A stretch of 64,000 nucleotides of DNA from NCBI RefSeq assembly GCF_014522305.1, contig NZ_CP041982.1, positions 873,001 through 937,000 of the forward strand, in the 5' to 3' direction. Below the pieces are notes generated by a model, which saw nothing but the letters and a program-made list of their open reading frames with translations, made no database searches and had not been told where the DNA came from. The stretch comes from Lactobacillus sp. PV034. GTDB lineage: Bacteria > Bacillota > Bacilli > Lactobacillales > Lactobacillaceae. The stretch's first letter is position 1; the number at the start of each line of letters is the position of its first letter. The translations under genes were made by a program, and so were the position numbers. This document shows positions 47,487 to 54,567 of the stretch, one piece after another.

Positions 47487-47789
47487 ATGACTGTGATTTC
47501 AATTAAAAGTATTAATCAACATCTAAAAAACAATCCTAATAGCTATTTGATTGACGTCAGATCTTCAATCGAGTTTGCCACTGGTCATATTCCAGTAAGT
47601 ATTAATTTTCCTCTTGATGAATTAATTCATTTTAATTTTCCAAAACATCATTCATATCTTCTAATTTGTAATACTGGTCGACGCGCAAAAGAAGCTTATG
47701 ATTATTTAAAAGAAAAAGGATATGGGAATATTTTTCATATAAAAGAAAACATATTTTCTTGGCACGGCAAACTCGCACATGATTTTTAA
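47487..47789 (+). CDS. Rhodanese-like domain protein
   Basis: A 100-residue single rhodanese domain with DVRSSIEFATGHIPVSINFPLDEL and the active-site loop CNTGRRA, whose Cys carries persulfide. Such small proteins take part in sulfur transfer or redox reactions. GGAGG lies nine bases before the ATG. It is monocistronic with a strong terminator. Confidence 0.88.
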   Translation: MTVISIKSINQHLKNNPNSYLIDVRSSIEFATGHIPVSINFPLDELIHFNFPKHHSYLLICNTGRRAKEAYDYLKEKGYGNIFHIKENIFSWHGKLAHDF

Positions 47790-47800
47790 ATAAAGAAATA

Positions 47801-47830
47801 AAAAAAGACCATCAGAGATGGTCTTTTTTT
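47801..47830. terminator. Bidirectional terminator (rhodanese gene / tRNA-Gln)
   Basis: AAAAAAGACCATC pairs with GATGGTCTTTTTT around a 4-nt loop, with T runs on both strands. Confidence 0.88.
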
Positions 47831-47855
47831 CGGGTTGGGTGTTCTTTAAGAACAA

Positions 47856-47927
47856 TTGGGTTAGCTGGATTCGAACCAGCGCATGATGGTACCAAAAACC
47901 ATTGCCTTACCACTTGGCTATAACCCA
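47856..47927 (-). tRNA. tRNA-Gln (anticodon TTG), copy 1
   Basis: 72 nt with acceptor TGGGTTA/TAACCCA, anticodon stem ATGGT/ACCAT and loop TTTTGGT giving TTG. It is identical to the copy at 50243-50314 and is cotranscribed behind tRNA-Tyr. Confidence 0.93.
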
Positions 47928-47934
47928 ATAACGA

Positions 47935-48016
47935 TGGAGGCCAGTGGATTCGAACCACCGAACTCAGAGAGAGCGGTTTTACAGACCGCCGCGTTTAGCC
48001 ACTTCGCTAGGCCTCC
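47935..48016 (-). tRNA. tRNA-Tyr (anticodon GTA)
   Basis: 82 nt with acceptor GGAGGCC/GGCCTCC, loop CTGTAAA giving GTA and a long variable arm as expected for bacterial tRNA-Tyr. It lies 7 bases before tRNA-Gln. Confidence 0.94.
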
Positions 48017-48032
48017 TTAACGTTACTCAACT

Positions 48033-48061
48033 ATAATACAAAAATTAATTGAGTAATGCAA
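48033..48061 (-). promoter_or_regulatory. Promoter of the tRNA-Tyr/tRNA-Gln pair
   Basis: TTGCAT (plus 48056-48061), 17 bases, TATTAT (plus 48033-48038). Confidence 0.7.
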
Positions 48062-48067
48062 GAAAAA

Positions 48068-48763
48068 TTATAACTTTTCTTCTACTTTTTTACTAAAGCC
48101 CAATATACTTATTAAAGTTAGCATCATCCCTATTATCGATCCAATAAGTTGACTATTTTCTTTAACACCAGTTTGAGGAAGCTGTCCTTTTTTACCATCA
48201 GCAGCAGTTACGACAGCATTTTCACTTTTTTGGTTAGTATTAGATTCAGCTCCACTTGAATTATTATTTGAGGTATTACTCATTTCAGCCCTCTCTTCAA
48301 GTGGTGTATAAATAACTGTAAATATTAGATTTTGACTATCAGGATTTATAGTTTGAGGATCAACGATATTCATATTAGCTTTATAACCTGAAATTTCTGG
48401 TGAAGGCACAGCATCAAAGGTTTGGCTTCGAGTATTCCAACCACCACCTGGATTTACAATCATCCTATTTGCTTTGTTTTCAATATCCACTCTTGAAAAA
48501 GAACGAGTAACAGTTTTAGTAGGGGCAGCTTGGCTTCCATCCTCATATACATAATTAATAGTTTCAGTAACATTATGTATTTGCGTTACATCTTCGTCTG
48601 CTCTATTAACTTTTATATTTTCTGAATGTAAATTATTACTACTATTAATAGTATCGGCATGAGCAGTAGAACCTAAAAACAGCGTCCCCATTAACATTCC
48701 CAGGGTAATTGTAGGTAAACTAACTTTTTTTAAAATATTATTTTTCTTTATCATAAGTATCAT
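48068..48763 (-). CDS. LPxTG surface protein with one MucB2-like domain
   Basis: A 231-residue sortase substrate. The signal peptide ends near STAHA-D (about residue 36). One repeat follows (VTETINYVYEDGSQAAPTKTVTRSF ... AVPSPEISGYKANMNIV), similar to the Muc_B2 repeats of mucus-binding proteins, then an Asn/Ser-rich linker and the sorting signal LPQTG, a hydrophobic stretch and KKVEEK. Mub proteins usually hold many repeats; this one has a single copy, so it may be a minimal adhesin or a remnant. The ATG at 48763 has GAGGG six bases upstream; the ATG at 48754 is possible. Terminator not seen. Confidence 0.82.
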   Translation of the reverse strand: MILMIKKNNILKKVSLPTITLGMLMGTLFLGSTAHADTINSSNNLHSENIKVNRADEDVTQIHNVTETINYVYEDGSQAAPTKTVTRSFSRVDIENKANRMIVNPGGGWNTRSQTFDAVPSPEISGYKANMNIVDPQTINPDSQNLIFTVIYTPLEERAEMSNTSNNNSSGAESNTNQKSENAVVTAADGKKGQLPQTGVKENSQLIGSIIGMMLTLISILGFSKKVEEKL

Positions 48764-48819
48764 CCTAATCCCTCTAATTCACTTTACCTACATTGTAGAC
48801 CCTAATTTAATAGAAACAA

Positions 48820-48845
48820 AAAAAGAGGTATTAATACCTCTTTTT
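48820..48845 (-). terminator. Terminator of the hydroxyacid dehydrogenase gene
   Basis: A 26-bp perfect palindrome, AAAAAGAGGTATT and its complement, overlaps the last codons and has T tracts. Confidence 0.85.
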
Positions 48846-49752
48846 ATTTTAATTGAGCAATATGTTTTTTGATAATTGATGCTGAATCTTGTAATTTTTG
48901 TTCTTCAGCTTCAGTCAACTCAAGTGCTGGAACTTCTTCAATCCCATCTTTTCCAATAATTGCAGGATAGCCAATATAGGTACCTACTTCATCTAAGAAT
49001 ACTGATGTCGGTGCAAATAAACGCGCATTTGCAAAGACAGCCTGCATTAATCTAACTCCGCAGGTAGCTATAGCATAAGAAGTATATCCCTTTCCAGCTG
49101 CGACTCTCATCGAGTTCTTATTGGGCTGCGCACCCAAAGTTTCTTCTTCAGATTTAGAAAAAAGCTCATTTGCACTTTTACCATTTACTCGTACAGTTGA
49201 CCAAGCAGTAAACTGTGAGGCGCCGTGTTCTCCTAACACAAATCCTTCTACACTTCTTGGGTCTTCGTTTAACTTTTCACCCACAATTCGTTGCATCCGT
49301 GCTGTATCTAAAAAAGTTCCGGTGCCAAATACTTGGTTCTTAGATAATCCTGTACTCTCTTGTAAAAGAGTAGAAATTGCATCACAAGGATTTGAAATAT
49401 TAATTATTACACCATTAAATCCACTTGCTTTAATTTGTTGACCGACTTCTTGAGTATTCTTAGCATTAATGTCAAATTCTCCAAAACGATCACCAGTTTT
49501 TACTGTAGCAGCAATATCACCGAAAGCTGTAATAATTACATCAGTATCTTTTAATTCTTTCCAATCTTGCCTTACAACATTTACATAATAATTATTGCGT
49601 GCCAAAGTATCGCGTAAATCGTTATACTCGGCTTCTACTTTAGCTTGATTTTTATCCAATAATACTAAGGTATCAGCATAACCATGAGTAAAAATTGTAT
49701 AAGCTACTGTTGCACCAACATGTCCTAATCCAATAATTGCTACTTTTCTCAT
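48844..49752 (-). CDS. L-2-hydroxyisocaproate/L-lactate dehydrogenase family protein
   Basis: A 302-residue NAD-dependent dehydrogenase with GLGHVGATVAYTIF for NAD, NISNPCDAI, DTARM with the substrate Arg, and LGEHGASQFTAWSTVRVNG with the catalytic His. Where true L-LDH has GEHGDSE, this protein has GEHGASQF, as in L-HicDH of lactobacilli, so it probably reduces branched 2-oxoacids such as 2-oxoisocaproate. It may regenerate NAD+ or make hydroxy acids from amino acid breakdown. AGGAG precedes the ATG. Confidence 0.85.
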   Translation of the reverse strand: MRKVAIIGLGHVGATVAYTIFTHGYADTLVLLDKNQAKVEAEYNDLRDTLARNNYYVNVVRQDWKELKDTDVIITAFGDIAATVKTGDRFGEFDINAKNTQEVGQQIKASGFNGVIINISNPCDAISTLLQESTGLSKNQVFGTGTFLDTARMQRIVGEKLNEDPRSVEGFVLGEHGASQFTAWSTVRVNGKSANELFSKSEEETLGAQPNKNSMRVAAGKGYTSYAIATCGVRLMQAVFANARLFAPTSVFLDEVGTYIGYPAIIGKDGIEEVPALELTEAEEQKLQDSASIIKKHIAQLK

Positions 49753-49837
49753 TTCTCCTCACACTCTCTCGTTCCAACAAATGATTGACTATTCTCTTTC
49801 CTAATAGTATAAGACTAAAAACTCCTAAATAATGCTA

Positions 49838-50164
49838 TTAGCTAACAAATATAGTATTCTTAGCCTTCCAATCACGTAGTTTTATTCCTACCCAAAAACT
49901 ATAAATCCCTACGGTAATAATTGATAGAACTAGCCATTTAATCCAATTACCAAATAAACCTACTGCACTACCTACAAATTTCATTCGATGTCCTTCAATG
50001 ACTGTGTGGTTAGTTTCCCAACCATATATTAAACATAAAGCCCAAGGAAAACAGATCCCAAATGTACATACTGTTAAAATAAAGCCTAATATTCTCCAGC
50101 CAATATAAGCAAATAGGCCACCATCAAAAAAAGAATCTCTACCATGTCTAGTTTCCACTATCAT
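49838..50164 (-). CDS. DUF898-like small membrane protein
   Basis: A 108-residue protein with two or three hydrophobic segments and the repeating pattern DSFFDGGLFAYIGWRILGFILTVCTFGICFPWA ... IKWLVLSIITVGIYSFWVGIKLRDWKAKNT of the YjgN/DUF898 family. The function is unknown. The start is uncertain: GGAGG lies only two bases before the ATG at 50164, and another ATG is at 50173. Confidence 0.65.
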   Translation of the reverse strand: MIVETRHGRDSFFDGGLFAYIGWRILGFILTVCTFGICFPWALCLIYGWETNHTVIEGHRMKFVGSAVGLFGNWIKWLVLSIITVGIYSFWVGIKLRDWKAKNTIFVS

Positions 50165-50206
50165 AACCTCCATTTTTTATATCCATAATTATCGTACTTT
50201 TTAAGT

Positions 50207-50237
50207 AAAAAAAAGCTAGGTCCTTCTGACCTAGCTT
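50207..50237 (-). terminator. Terminator of tRNA-Gln copy 2
   Basis: AAGCTAGGTC pairs with GACCTAGCTT on the minus strand, followed by eight T residues. Confidence 0.85.
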
Positions 50238-50242
50238 AAATA

Positions 50243-50314
50243 TTGGGTTAGCTGGATTCGAACCAGCGCATGATGGTACCAAAAACCATTGCCTTACCAC
50301 TTGGCTATAACCCA
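50243..50314 (-). tRNA. tRNA-Gln (anticodon TTG), copy 2
   Basis: 72 nt, same sequence as 47856-47927, with its own promoter and terminator. Confidence 0.93.
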
Positions 50315-50354
50315 TTGTCCAGTTAAACTTTTTACTTGTCGTTCAACATATATA

Positions 50355-50383
50355 AATATAAGGGAATTTATTTCACAAGTCAA
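50355..50383 (-). promoter_or_regulatory. Promoter of tRNA-Gln copy 2
   Basis: TTGACT (plus 50378-50383), 17 bases, TATATT (plus 50355-50360), 40 bp before the tRNA. Confidence 0.6.
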
Positions 50384-50503
50384 TATTAAAATATAAATTT
50401 TTTCCTAACTCCATGTTTTTAGTGTTTTCTACCTTCATAAACTTACTTTTTTTACAATTTTATCTATTATTTTTACCTGATTATAATATTTCCGTCCCTA
50501 TTC

Positions 50504-50520
50504 TGTAATAACTCTGCAAT
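50504..50520 (+). promoter_or_regulatory. WalR-like box upstream of apf (plus strand copy)
   Basis: TGTAAT-N5-TGCAAT, one mismatch from the WalR/YycF direct repeat TGTWAH-N5-TGTWAH. A -10-like TATTAT follows at 50531-50536. Confidence 0.5.
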
Positions 50521-50598
50521 ATTAAGCTTGTATTATTAAAACCATCAGATAAAAACAAATAACTAATATTTTTGATTAACATAAAAGGAGAATTTAGT

Positions 50599-51168
50599 TT
50601 GAATAAGTTCAAATCTACTTTAGTAAAATTATCTGCAGGTGTCGCAATTGCATTTTCTGGTTTAGTTGCTGTTAATACTGTTAACCCAACTACACAAGTA
50701 CAAGCTGCTACTCAATCAGTTACAATCAATTATGTACCAGGATACGGAATTGCTGTTTGGAGCAACTACCAAGGTGGACACACAACTGGTCAATACTTGA
50801 AGCATGGCGATAGCTACAAGGTAATCGCAACTGCAACAGATTCTCAAGGTAATACTTGGTATGATTTGGGTCTTAATCAATGGATTATGGCTAAATATAC
50901 TATCGATTCTGCCAAAGTAACTACTTCTACTCAAGCTACTTCTTCTGCTGAACAAGCTGCTAAGAACTGGATTGCAAATCGTGAATCAGGCGGTTCTTAT
51001 ACTGCTCGTAATGGCCAATATGTTGGTAAGTATCAATTATCAGCATCATATTTACACGGTGACTACTCACCAGCTAATCAAGAACGAGTTGCTAATAATT
51101 ACGTAAAAAGTCGTTATGGTTCATGGGTTAATGCCAAAAACTTTTGGATCCGTCACGGCTGGTACTAA
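50599..51168 (+). CDS. apf: Aggregation-promoting factor (Apf-like), short copy
   Basis: A 189-residue secreted protein starting with TTG (50599-50601), eight bases after AAGGAG. The signal peptide ends about VQA-ATQ. Then comes an SLAP-like domain (VTINYVPGYGIAVWSN...WIMAKYTIDS), a short Thr/Ser linker and the C-terminal Apf domain (WIANRESGGSYTARNGQYVGKYQLS), which resembles the resuscitation-promoting/lysozyme fold with Glu in NRESGG. It is non-covalently wall-bound and linked to aggregation, shape and stress survival. It has a shorter linker than its paralogue at 52566-53279. Confidence 0.9.
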   Translation: MNKFKSTLVKLSAGVAIAFSGLVAVNTVNPTTQVQAATQSVTINYVPGYGIAVWSNYQGGHTTGQYLKHGDSYKVIATATDSQGNTWYDLGLNQWIMAKYTIDSAKVTTSTQATSSAEQAAKNWIANRESGGSYTARNGQYVGKYQLSASYLHGDYSPANQERVANNYVKSRYGSWVNAKNFWIRHGWY

Positions 51169-51184
51169 AATTTAGATAGTTAGA

Positions 51185-51217
51185 CAAAAAAGACTAGGAA
51201 TAATTCCTAGTCTTTTT
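51185..51217 (+). terminator. Terminator of apf (plus strand copy)
   Basis: AAGACTAGGAAT pairs with ATTCCTAGTCTT, followed by a T run. The A run on the other side could also serve nagA, which ends at 51227. Confidence 0.9.
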
Positions 51218-51226
51218 TTGCATTTA

Positions 51227-52399
51227 CTACTCGTAACTTTTATGTTTTTTAAATCTAGAAACACCATTTAAGTAAGTTTCTTCTACTTCTAAGTTATGAT
51301 CTAAAACAATAAAATCTGCATCATGATCTGGCTTGATAACTCCACACTTCTTGGCCATATTTACGCTATTAGCCGGTACATAAGAAGCCATCATAATTGC
51401 ATCTTCTGGTGTTACTACATTCCAATTAACCAGATTTTTTACTGCATCTTTTAACAATAAAATACTTCCAGCTAAATTATTATTTTCTTTTAAGCGAGCC
51501 ATTCCATCTTTTACATAAACTGGCAATTCTCCTAACATGTAGTCACCATCTGGCATTAAACCCGCTTCCATACAATCAGTGATTAAAGCAATATGTTCTG
51601 GGCCCTTTGCATTAATTAACGCACGGACCGCTGGTTCTTCAACATGGTGACCATCACAAATCAATTCATCTGTAACTAAGCGTGCTGAATATGCTGCACC
51701 AATTATATTAGGTTCATGCTGAGATAATTGATTCATCCCATTATACGTATGGCAAAACATTGAGGCACCTGCTTCAATACATGCAATTGCCTTTTCAAAA
51801 TTAGAACTAGAATGTCCTAAAGCAATCGTTATTCCATCTTTTACAGCTTCTCTAACAAATTCACGTGCTCCTTGTCTTTCAGGTGCTAGCGACATTTTAA
51901 CCAGCATCCCTGCAGAAGCTTCTTCATATTCATGTAACTCTTTAATTGATGGATCTCGCATGTATTTTGGATTTTCTGCTCCACCATGTTCTGGAGTAAA
52001 ATATGGACCCTCAAAATGAATTCCTTGGATTTTAGCACCGGTCTCTTTTCCCTTATTAGCCGCAAACATCTGACAAATTTTAATTAATTGATCATGACCA
52101 GCAGTAATAGTGGTTGGTAACCAACTTGTTACCCCAGCACGTAATAAACCTTCAGAAATTTTATTAATTCCTTCCCAGTTGCTCTTCATTACATCCTCTT
52201 CCAAAAGACCATGAATATGCGTATCAAAATAGCCTGGTGCAATCCATTTATCATTGTATTCTTTAATTTTTCCATCTACTGGCTTTTCATTTTCTGGATA
52301 GTAAAGACTAAACTTACCGTTATCTTCTACCTTTAAATAGCCACCGATTTCAGTTCTATTTTCTAAGAAGAATTTACTTGCATGAATATAATAAGACAT
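51227..52399 (-). CDS. nagA: N-acetylglucosamine-6-phosphate deacetylase
   Basis: A 390-residue amidohydrolase that makes GlcN-6-P and acetate from GlcNAc-6-P for glycolysis or wall precursor supply. DTHIHG binds metal; GHSSSNFEKA, CHTYNGM and TDCMEAGLMPDG hold the remaining metal and catalytic residues. GGAG lies before the ATG at 52399. A degenerate dre-like site is about 75 bp upstream. It sits between two apf genes in opposite orientation. Confidence 0.93.
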   Translation of the reverse strand: MSYYIHASKFFLENRTEIGGYLKVEDNGKFSLYYPENEKPVDGKIKEYNDKWIAPGYFDTHIHGLLEEDVMKSNWEGINKISEGLLRAGVTSWLPTTITAGHDQLIKICQMFAANKGKETGAKIQGIHFEGPYFTPEHGGAENPKYMRDPSIKELHEYEEASAGMLVKMSLAPERQGAREFVREAVKDGITIALGHSSSNFEKAIACIEAGASMFCHTYNGMNQLSQHEPNIIGAAYSARLVTDELICDGHHVEEPAVRALINAKGPEHIALITDCMEAGLMPDGDYMLGELPVYVKDGMARLKENNNLAGSILLLKDAVKNLVNWNVVTPEDAIMMASYVPANSVNMAKKCGVIKPDHDADFIVLDHNLEVEETYLNGVSRFKKHKSYE

Positions 52400-52468
52400 T
52401 TTATTTTCTCCTCTTTAAGAATCCAGCTATTACATTTTACAGTTTAACTTTTTTTAGCAAAAAACAAT

Positions 52469-52481
52469 ATATCTAGAACAC
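52469..52481 (-). promoter_or_regulatory. Degenerate dre-like site upstream of nagA
   Basis: The minus strand reads GTGTTCTAGATAT, sharing the TCTAGA core with the site in front of gntR. Weak on its own. Confidence 0.3.
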
Positions 52482-52484
52482 AAA

Positions 52485-52509
52485 AAAGGATATCTTTGGG
52501 ATATCCTTT
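52485..52509 (-). terminator. Terminator of apf (minus strand copy)
   Basis: AAAGGATATC pairs with GATATCCTTT, followed by T residues on the minus strand, 56 bp after the stop. Confidence 0.8.
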
Positions 52510-52565
52510 CTGTGTTTGTTTGAAGTATATTATTAAAGTGTTAGAACTAAATATTCTATTTAATT

Positions 52566-53279
52566 TTAGTACCAACCGTTAGCTTGCCAGAAACTTTGAG
52601 CAGCAGTCCATGAACCGTAACGACTCTTTACGTAGTTGTCAGCAACACGTTCTTGGTTAGCTGCTGAGTAGTCACCATTTAAGTATGCTGCTGATAATTG
52701 GTACTTACCTACATATTGACCATTACGAGCAGTGTAAGAACCGCCTGATTCACGACCAGCAATCCATGCTTTAGCAGCAGCTTCAGAACCACTTACACTT
52801 GAAGTGTAGCTTGAGTTGTTACTTGATGAACTAGTTGTAGCTTGACTACTGTAAGTATTATTAGTAGTTTGAGCTACTGGAGCTTGAGTTTGTGGAGCAA
52901 CGTAATCATAGGCAACATCTGGATCTACAGAATTAAGTCCAGCACGTACCCATTTTGCCATTACCCATTGATTCTTACCAAGGTCATACCATTTATTACC
53001 TTGAGCATCATATGCTGAATCAATCACTTTCCATGAAGTTGCGTGTGGTAAATATTGACCAGTTGTATGTGATAAAGTATTTGCATGATTCCAAACCGCA
53101 ATTCCGTAATCTGGAACATAGTTTACAGTCACAACTTCTGGGTCATTTGCAGTGGTTGCTGCGTGTACATCTTTATTTGTAGTAGTAGTTAATGCAACAA
53201 GACTTGCAAAAGCAACGCCTGCTGCCATAAGTGATTTAGTTAGAACAGATTTAATATTGATGGATTTAAAATTCTTCAA
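52566..53279 (-). CDS. apf: Aggregation-promoting factor (Apf-like), long copy
   Basis: A 237-residue secreted protein starting with TTG (53279-53277), 11 bases after AAGGAG. The signal peptide ends near VHA-ATT, followed by an SLAP-like domain (VTVNYVPDYGIAVWNHANTLSHTTGQYLPH), a long Gln/Thr/Ser linker (about 125-165) and the Apf C-terminal domain (WIAGRESGGSYTARNGQYVGKYQLSAAYLNGDYS). It is close to the copy at 50599-51168, most so in the last 70 residues. The upstream 390 bp include WalR-like boxes and a long leader. Confidence 0.92.
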   Translation of the reverse strand: MKNFKSINIKSVLTKSLMAAGVAFASLVALTTTTNKDVHAATTANDPEVVTVNYVPDYGIAVWNHANTLSHTTGQYLPHATSWKVIDSAYDAQGNKWYDLGKNQWVMAKWVRAGLNSVDPDVAYDYVAPQTQAPVAQTTNNTYSSQATTSSSSNNSSYTSSVSGSEAAAKAWIAGRESGGSYTARNGQYVGKYQLSAAYLNGDYSAANQERVADNYVKSRYGSWTAAQSFWQANGWY

Positions 53280-53414
53280 AATTAATTTTTCTCCTTCTAA
53301 TTAATAAAATAAATATAATTTATTTCTCTCAATCGACAGTATCTATAGTACAAGGTTTATATTGCAGGTCTGTTTCATAAGTAATGGATTTAGATTAAGA
53401 AAATGCGCCATTCT

Positions 53415-53431
53415 GTTACATTGCTGTAATA
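53415..53431 (-). promoter_or_regulatory. WalR-like box, imperfect
   Basis: The minus strand reads TATTAC-N5-TGTAAC, one mismatch from TGTWAH-N5-TGTWAH. It lies 29 bp (centre to centre) from the better box. Confidence 0.45.
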
Positions 53432-53443
53432 AAGAGTACTTAT

Positions 53444-53460
53444 GTTACATTGGCTTAACA
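53444..53460 (-). promoter_or_regulatory. WalR-like box, full match
   Basis: The minus strand reads TGTTAA-N5-TGTAAC, matching the WalR consensus at all defined positions. It is upstream of the minus-strand apf. The rest of 53280-53580 shows no gene. Confidence 0.55.
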
Positions 53461-53581
53461 TTGTAACTTTGTCGTGATAAAAAGTTCCGTAAAGCTATCC
53501 TCATCTGAATAACTTCTTATAACTAACTTGATACGTAATTAATCAAGGCTCAGTATAAATGATACAAATACAAGAAATAAT

Positions 53582-53620
53582 AAAACCGTTACCCATTTTC
53601 ATTTACAGGGTAGCGGTTTT
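53582..53620 (-). terminator. Hairpin after the DUF6176 gene
   Basis: AAAACCGTTACCC pairs with GGGTAGCGGTTTT (one G-T) around a 13-nt loop; a T-rich tail lies on the minus strand. Confidence 0.65.
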
Positions 53621-53673
53621 TATTCAGACATTTATAGATCTTTTATTTATCCAGCCAAGTATAGCCTAGATAG

Positions 53674-54030
53674 CTAGTTTTTATGAATAATTTTATTGAT
53701 GCTTGGAGTAATTAGACTCTCTTCTAAGTTCATATCAACAGGTTTATAGGTTTCATCGATGCATTCGTCCCAGTATTCATTATGCTTTTTATCGATATAA
53801 TTTTCTGATTCTTCTACAGGTTGCCCACCTTCACCTTGAATAGAATACCAGTAGAAATACATATATCCATCTTTAGACTTTTCAGCAAAAACTGTTTCAA
53901 TAAACATTTTCTCAGCAGCCATAGTGCCTATTGTATCCTCATGATGATTATTGAGAAAGTCCATCCATTCCTGTGCCCTTTCCTCTTTTCCTTTTTTAAT
54001 TCTAAAACGTGTTAACTCAATTTTTACCAT
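53674..54030 (-). CDS. DUF6176 family protein
   Basis: A 118-residue cytoplasmic protein: VKIELTRFRIKKGKEERAQEWMDFLNN, then a strand-rich middle and WDECIDETYKPVDMNLEESLI. It looks like a dimeric ferredoxin-like alpha/beta-barrel (heme/monooxygenase-type fold), but the function is unknown. AAGGAGG is six bases before the ATG. It stands alone. Confidence 0.72.
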   Translation of the reverse strand: MVKIELTRFRIKKGKEERAQEWMDFLNNHHEDTIGTMAAEKMFIETVFAEKSKDGYMYFYWYSIQGEGGQPVEESENYIDKKHNEYWDECIDETYKPVDMNLEESLITPSINKIIHKN

Positions 54031-54274
54031 TATTCCTCCTTATTATTTTTTCTTTTATAAATTTACGGTTTTAAACCCACTATTCAGGCATTAGTTTGAT
54101 ATTGTCAGTCTAAAACCATAATATTTTTCCATTATTTAGCTTAAATTACTAAAATTAACTATATCACTTCATATAATTAATCATTTACCTATTGTTTTTA
54201 TAAAAAAAGCATAATCATAGATATTTTTAACTATATCTACAACTATACTGCAACTAAGTTTATAACCTCCCCAA

Positions 54275-54316
54275 CACACTGCAGATACACAGATTTTTTT
54301 GTGTGTCTGTAGTGTG
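54275..54316. repeat. Long imperfect hairpin in a gene-free stretch
   Basis: CACACTGCAGATACAC (54275-54290) pairs with GTGTGTCTGTAGTGTG (54301-54316), 16 pairs including two G-T. The stretch 54031-54443 holds no gene that I can support. A partial direct repeat (about 54204-54231 and 54382-54409, AAAAAAGC..T..TCATAGA) flanks it. Confidence 0.5.
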
Positions 54317-54383
54317 TCTATTTCATTTAATTTCAATTTAAATCAATATTTTTCAAAACATTTCAAATTATTACAAATCAAAT

Positions 54384-54409
54384 AAAAAAGCCTTATCATA
54401 GACTTTTTT
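54384..54409 (-). terminator. Probable terminator of tRNA-Thr
   Basis: On the minus strand AAAAGTCT pairs with AGGCTTTT, followed by T residues. Weak stem. Confidence 0.45.
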
Positions 54410-54443
54410 ATTGCCCTAGATAAGACCACAATTATATAAAAAA

Positions 54444-54516
54444 TGCTGAATGCCAGGATCGAACTGGCGACCTCTTCTTTACGAGGGAAGCGCTCTACCA
54501 ACTGAGCTAATTCAGC
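54444..54516 (-). tRNA. tRNA-Thr (anticodon CGT)
   Basis: 73 nt with acceptor GCTGAAT/ATTCAGC, discriminator A, loop CTCGTAA giving CGT, and T-arm GCCAG/CTGGC. The last pair of the anticodon stem is a C-A mismatch. CCA is not encoded. Confidence 0.88.
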
Positions 54517-54533
54517 TACTTTTAACAATCAAA

Positions 54534-54563
54534 ATTATAGCAAAAAAGCTCAGTTAAATTCAA
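54534..54563 (-). promoter_or_regulatory. Promoter of tRNA-Thr
   Basis: TTGAAT (plus 54558-54563), 18 bases, TATAAT (plus 54534-54539). Confidence 0.5.
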
Positions 54564-54567
54564 ATTT

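Noticed and set aside
53401-53480. Repeated TGTTACATTG words considered as a short CRISPR or iteron array
   Set aside because: Only two or three copies with unequal spacing; they fit WalR-type boxes better.
54343-54528. 61-residue open frame on the minus strand
   Set aside because: It covers tRNA-Thr and its terminator; the peptide is a translation of the tRNA.
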